NCBI RefSeq assembly: GCF_042652345.1
Contig: NZ_JBHSJJ010000028.1
Location: forward strand, 1-24,603
Direction of reading: 5' to 3'
DNA from: Negadavirga shengliensis
GTDB taxonomy: Bacteria; Bacteroidota; Bacteroidia; Cytophagales; Cyclobacteriaceae
DNA length: 24,603 bases
The notes under the pieces: model-generated
What the model was told of the DNA's origin: nothing
The model's database searches: none
What the model saw: only the letters and a program-made list of their open reading frames with translations
Part shown: piece after piece, positions 23,940 through 24,603 of the stretch
Position numbering within the stretch: the first letter of the stretch is position 1
How the letters are laid out: each line of letters begins with the position of its first letter
Translations under genes and position numbers: made by a program

Positions 23940-24603
23940 ATGAACCACCACCACAAAATCATCCTTCCCCTCCTCTTCCTTACCCTTCACCTCGCGGGTG
24001 CCACACCCCCCGACACCCTAAAAACAGGGGACAAAATCCCCCCGGCCTTCACCTTCCAACAAATCCTCAACCAGAACGGGAAGCCCCTCCGTGCGGATGC
24101 CCTCACAGGCCGCCACCTCATCCTCCAGTTCTGGTCCACCACCTGCAACGCCAGCATCCGCCTGTTTACCCAAATGAAAGACATCCACGCCAAATACGGC
24201 GACCGCATCCGCGTACTCCCGGTTACCTTCGACCCTGAGGAAAAGGTCACCGCCACCCTCCGGACCTATCCGGCCCTACGGGACCTGGACCTCCCCATGG
24301 CCGTCAATGAAAGACAGCTCCATACCCTCTTCCCCCACATCACCATCCCCCACATCGTGATAGCAGACCCGGATCTAAAGGTGCTGGCCGTTACCGGCGC
24401 ACAGGACCTCACAGAGGAAAACATCGAAAAGCTGCTTGCAGGTCAGCAGCCCGCATTCAGGACAAAGGAAGATGTGAGGATACCCTTCCTTCACAAAGAA
24501 AAATTCATCAGCGAAAACCGCCAGATTCCCCATAAAAACATCCGGTTTCAGTCATCCCTGTCCGCCTATATCCCCGGCGTCTCCGGGGCGTTGGTGGTGT
24601 CGG
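23940..24603 (+). CDS. Thioredoxin-like (TlpA/AhpC-TSA type) secreted protein, 5' part
   Basis: Open from an ATG at 23940 to the window end, 221 codons without a stop. A signal peptide (MNHHHKIILPLLFLTLHLAG, cleavage near 20-22) precedes a redoxin domain: GDKIPPAFTF (30-39) and LILQFWSTTCNAS (60-72). The active-site motif is Cys69-Asn-Ala-Ser72, a CXXS form in which the resolving Cys of CXXC is Ser, so a classical disulfide reductase cycle is unlikely. A probable cis-Pro region follows (HITIPHIVIAD). Residues after ~185 begin an additional domain that continues past the window. Such proteins in Bacteroidota are often exported and lie near nutrient-uptake loci. Confidence 0.85.
   Translation, partial: MNHHHKIILPLLFLTLHLAGATPPDTLKTGDKIPPAFTFQQILNQNGKPLRADALTGRHLILQFWSTTCNASIRLFTQMKDIHAKYGDRIRVLPVTFDPEEKVTATLRTYPALRDLDLPMAVNERQLHTLFPHITIPHIVIADPDLKVLAVTGAQDLTEENIEKLLAGQQPAFRTKEDVRIPFLHKEKFISENRQIPHKNIRFQSSLSAYIPGVSGALVVS

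Overview
The window reads as chromosome of a Bacteroidota bacterium, most likely Cytophagales/Cyclobacteriaceae-like. The evidence is the large FtsX/MacB-type permeases, the weak Shine-Dalgarno context, a TAnnTTTG-type -7 element before the methyltransferase gene, and dense short palindromic repeats. Genus is not resolvable by reading alone.

Layout. (1) 1-5.6 kb: two divergent ABC-transporter permease genes with a double-hairpin REP-like repeat at the left edge. (2) 5.6-7.9 kb: a 3.5-unit tandem array of the same repeat abutting a secreted two-domain esterase/hydrolase gene whose stop codon lies inside the last repeat. (3) 7.9-9.86 kb: about 2 kb without a credible gene, a mosaic of at least three repeat families. 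(4) 9.86-14.34 kb: an EcoRII-like restriction-modification locus (Vsr mismatch endonuclease, C5-cytosine methyltransferase, EcoRII-type endonuclease) with a twice-frameshifted secreted-protein gene between vsr and the methyltransferase. (5) 14.3-18.8 kb: an IS66 transposase remnant, a NACHT NTPase gene, and a translationally coupled TcmP/three-Cys-motif (DUF5131) pair, all AT-rich. (6) 19.1-23.8 kb: two near-identical copies of an XRE-regulator HTH region with a ~0.85-0.9 kb structured non-coding upstream region, in direct orientation 3.4 kb apart. Between them lie a YgiT-type zinc-finger gene, split remnants of a DUF4258 gene and of another XRE gene, and an intact two-gene STAS-like (DUF4325)/GHKL-ATPase operon. 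(7) 23.94 kb to the end: the 5' part of a thioredoxin-like (TlpA family) lipoprotein/secreted protein gene.

How it fits together. From about 9.8 to 22.5 kb the window looks like a defence/accessory island: restriction-modification, a bacterial NACHT protein, the TcmP/DUF5131 pair, toxin-antitoxin debris and a partner-switch-like GHKL/STAS module. The flanks (transport permeases, hydrolase, thioredoxin-like protein) look like ordinary host functions. The best candidate for an undescribed system is the GHKL-STAS operon. It sits inside a broken DUF4258 gene and between two direct repeats that could delete it by recombination. A second theme is the turnover of small palindromes: duplicated segments differ mainly by gain, loss or replacement of short hairpins.
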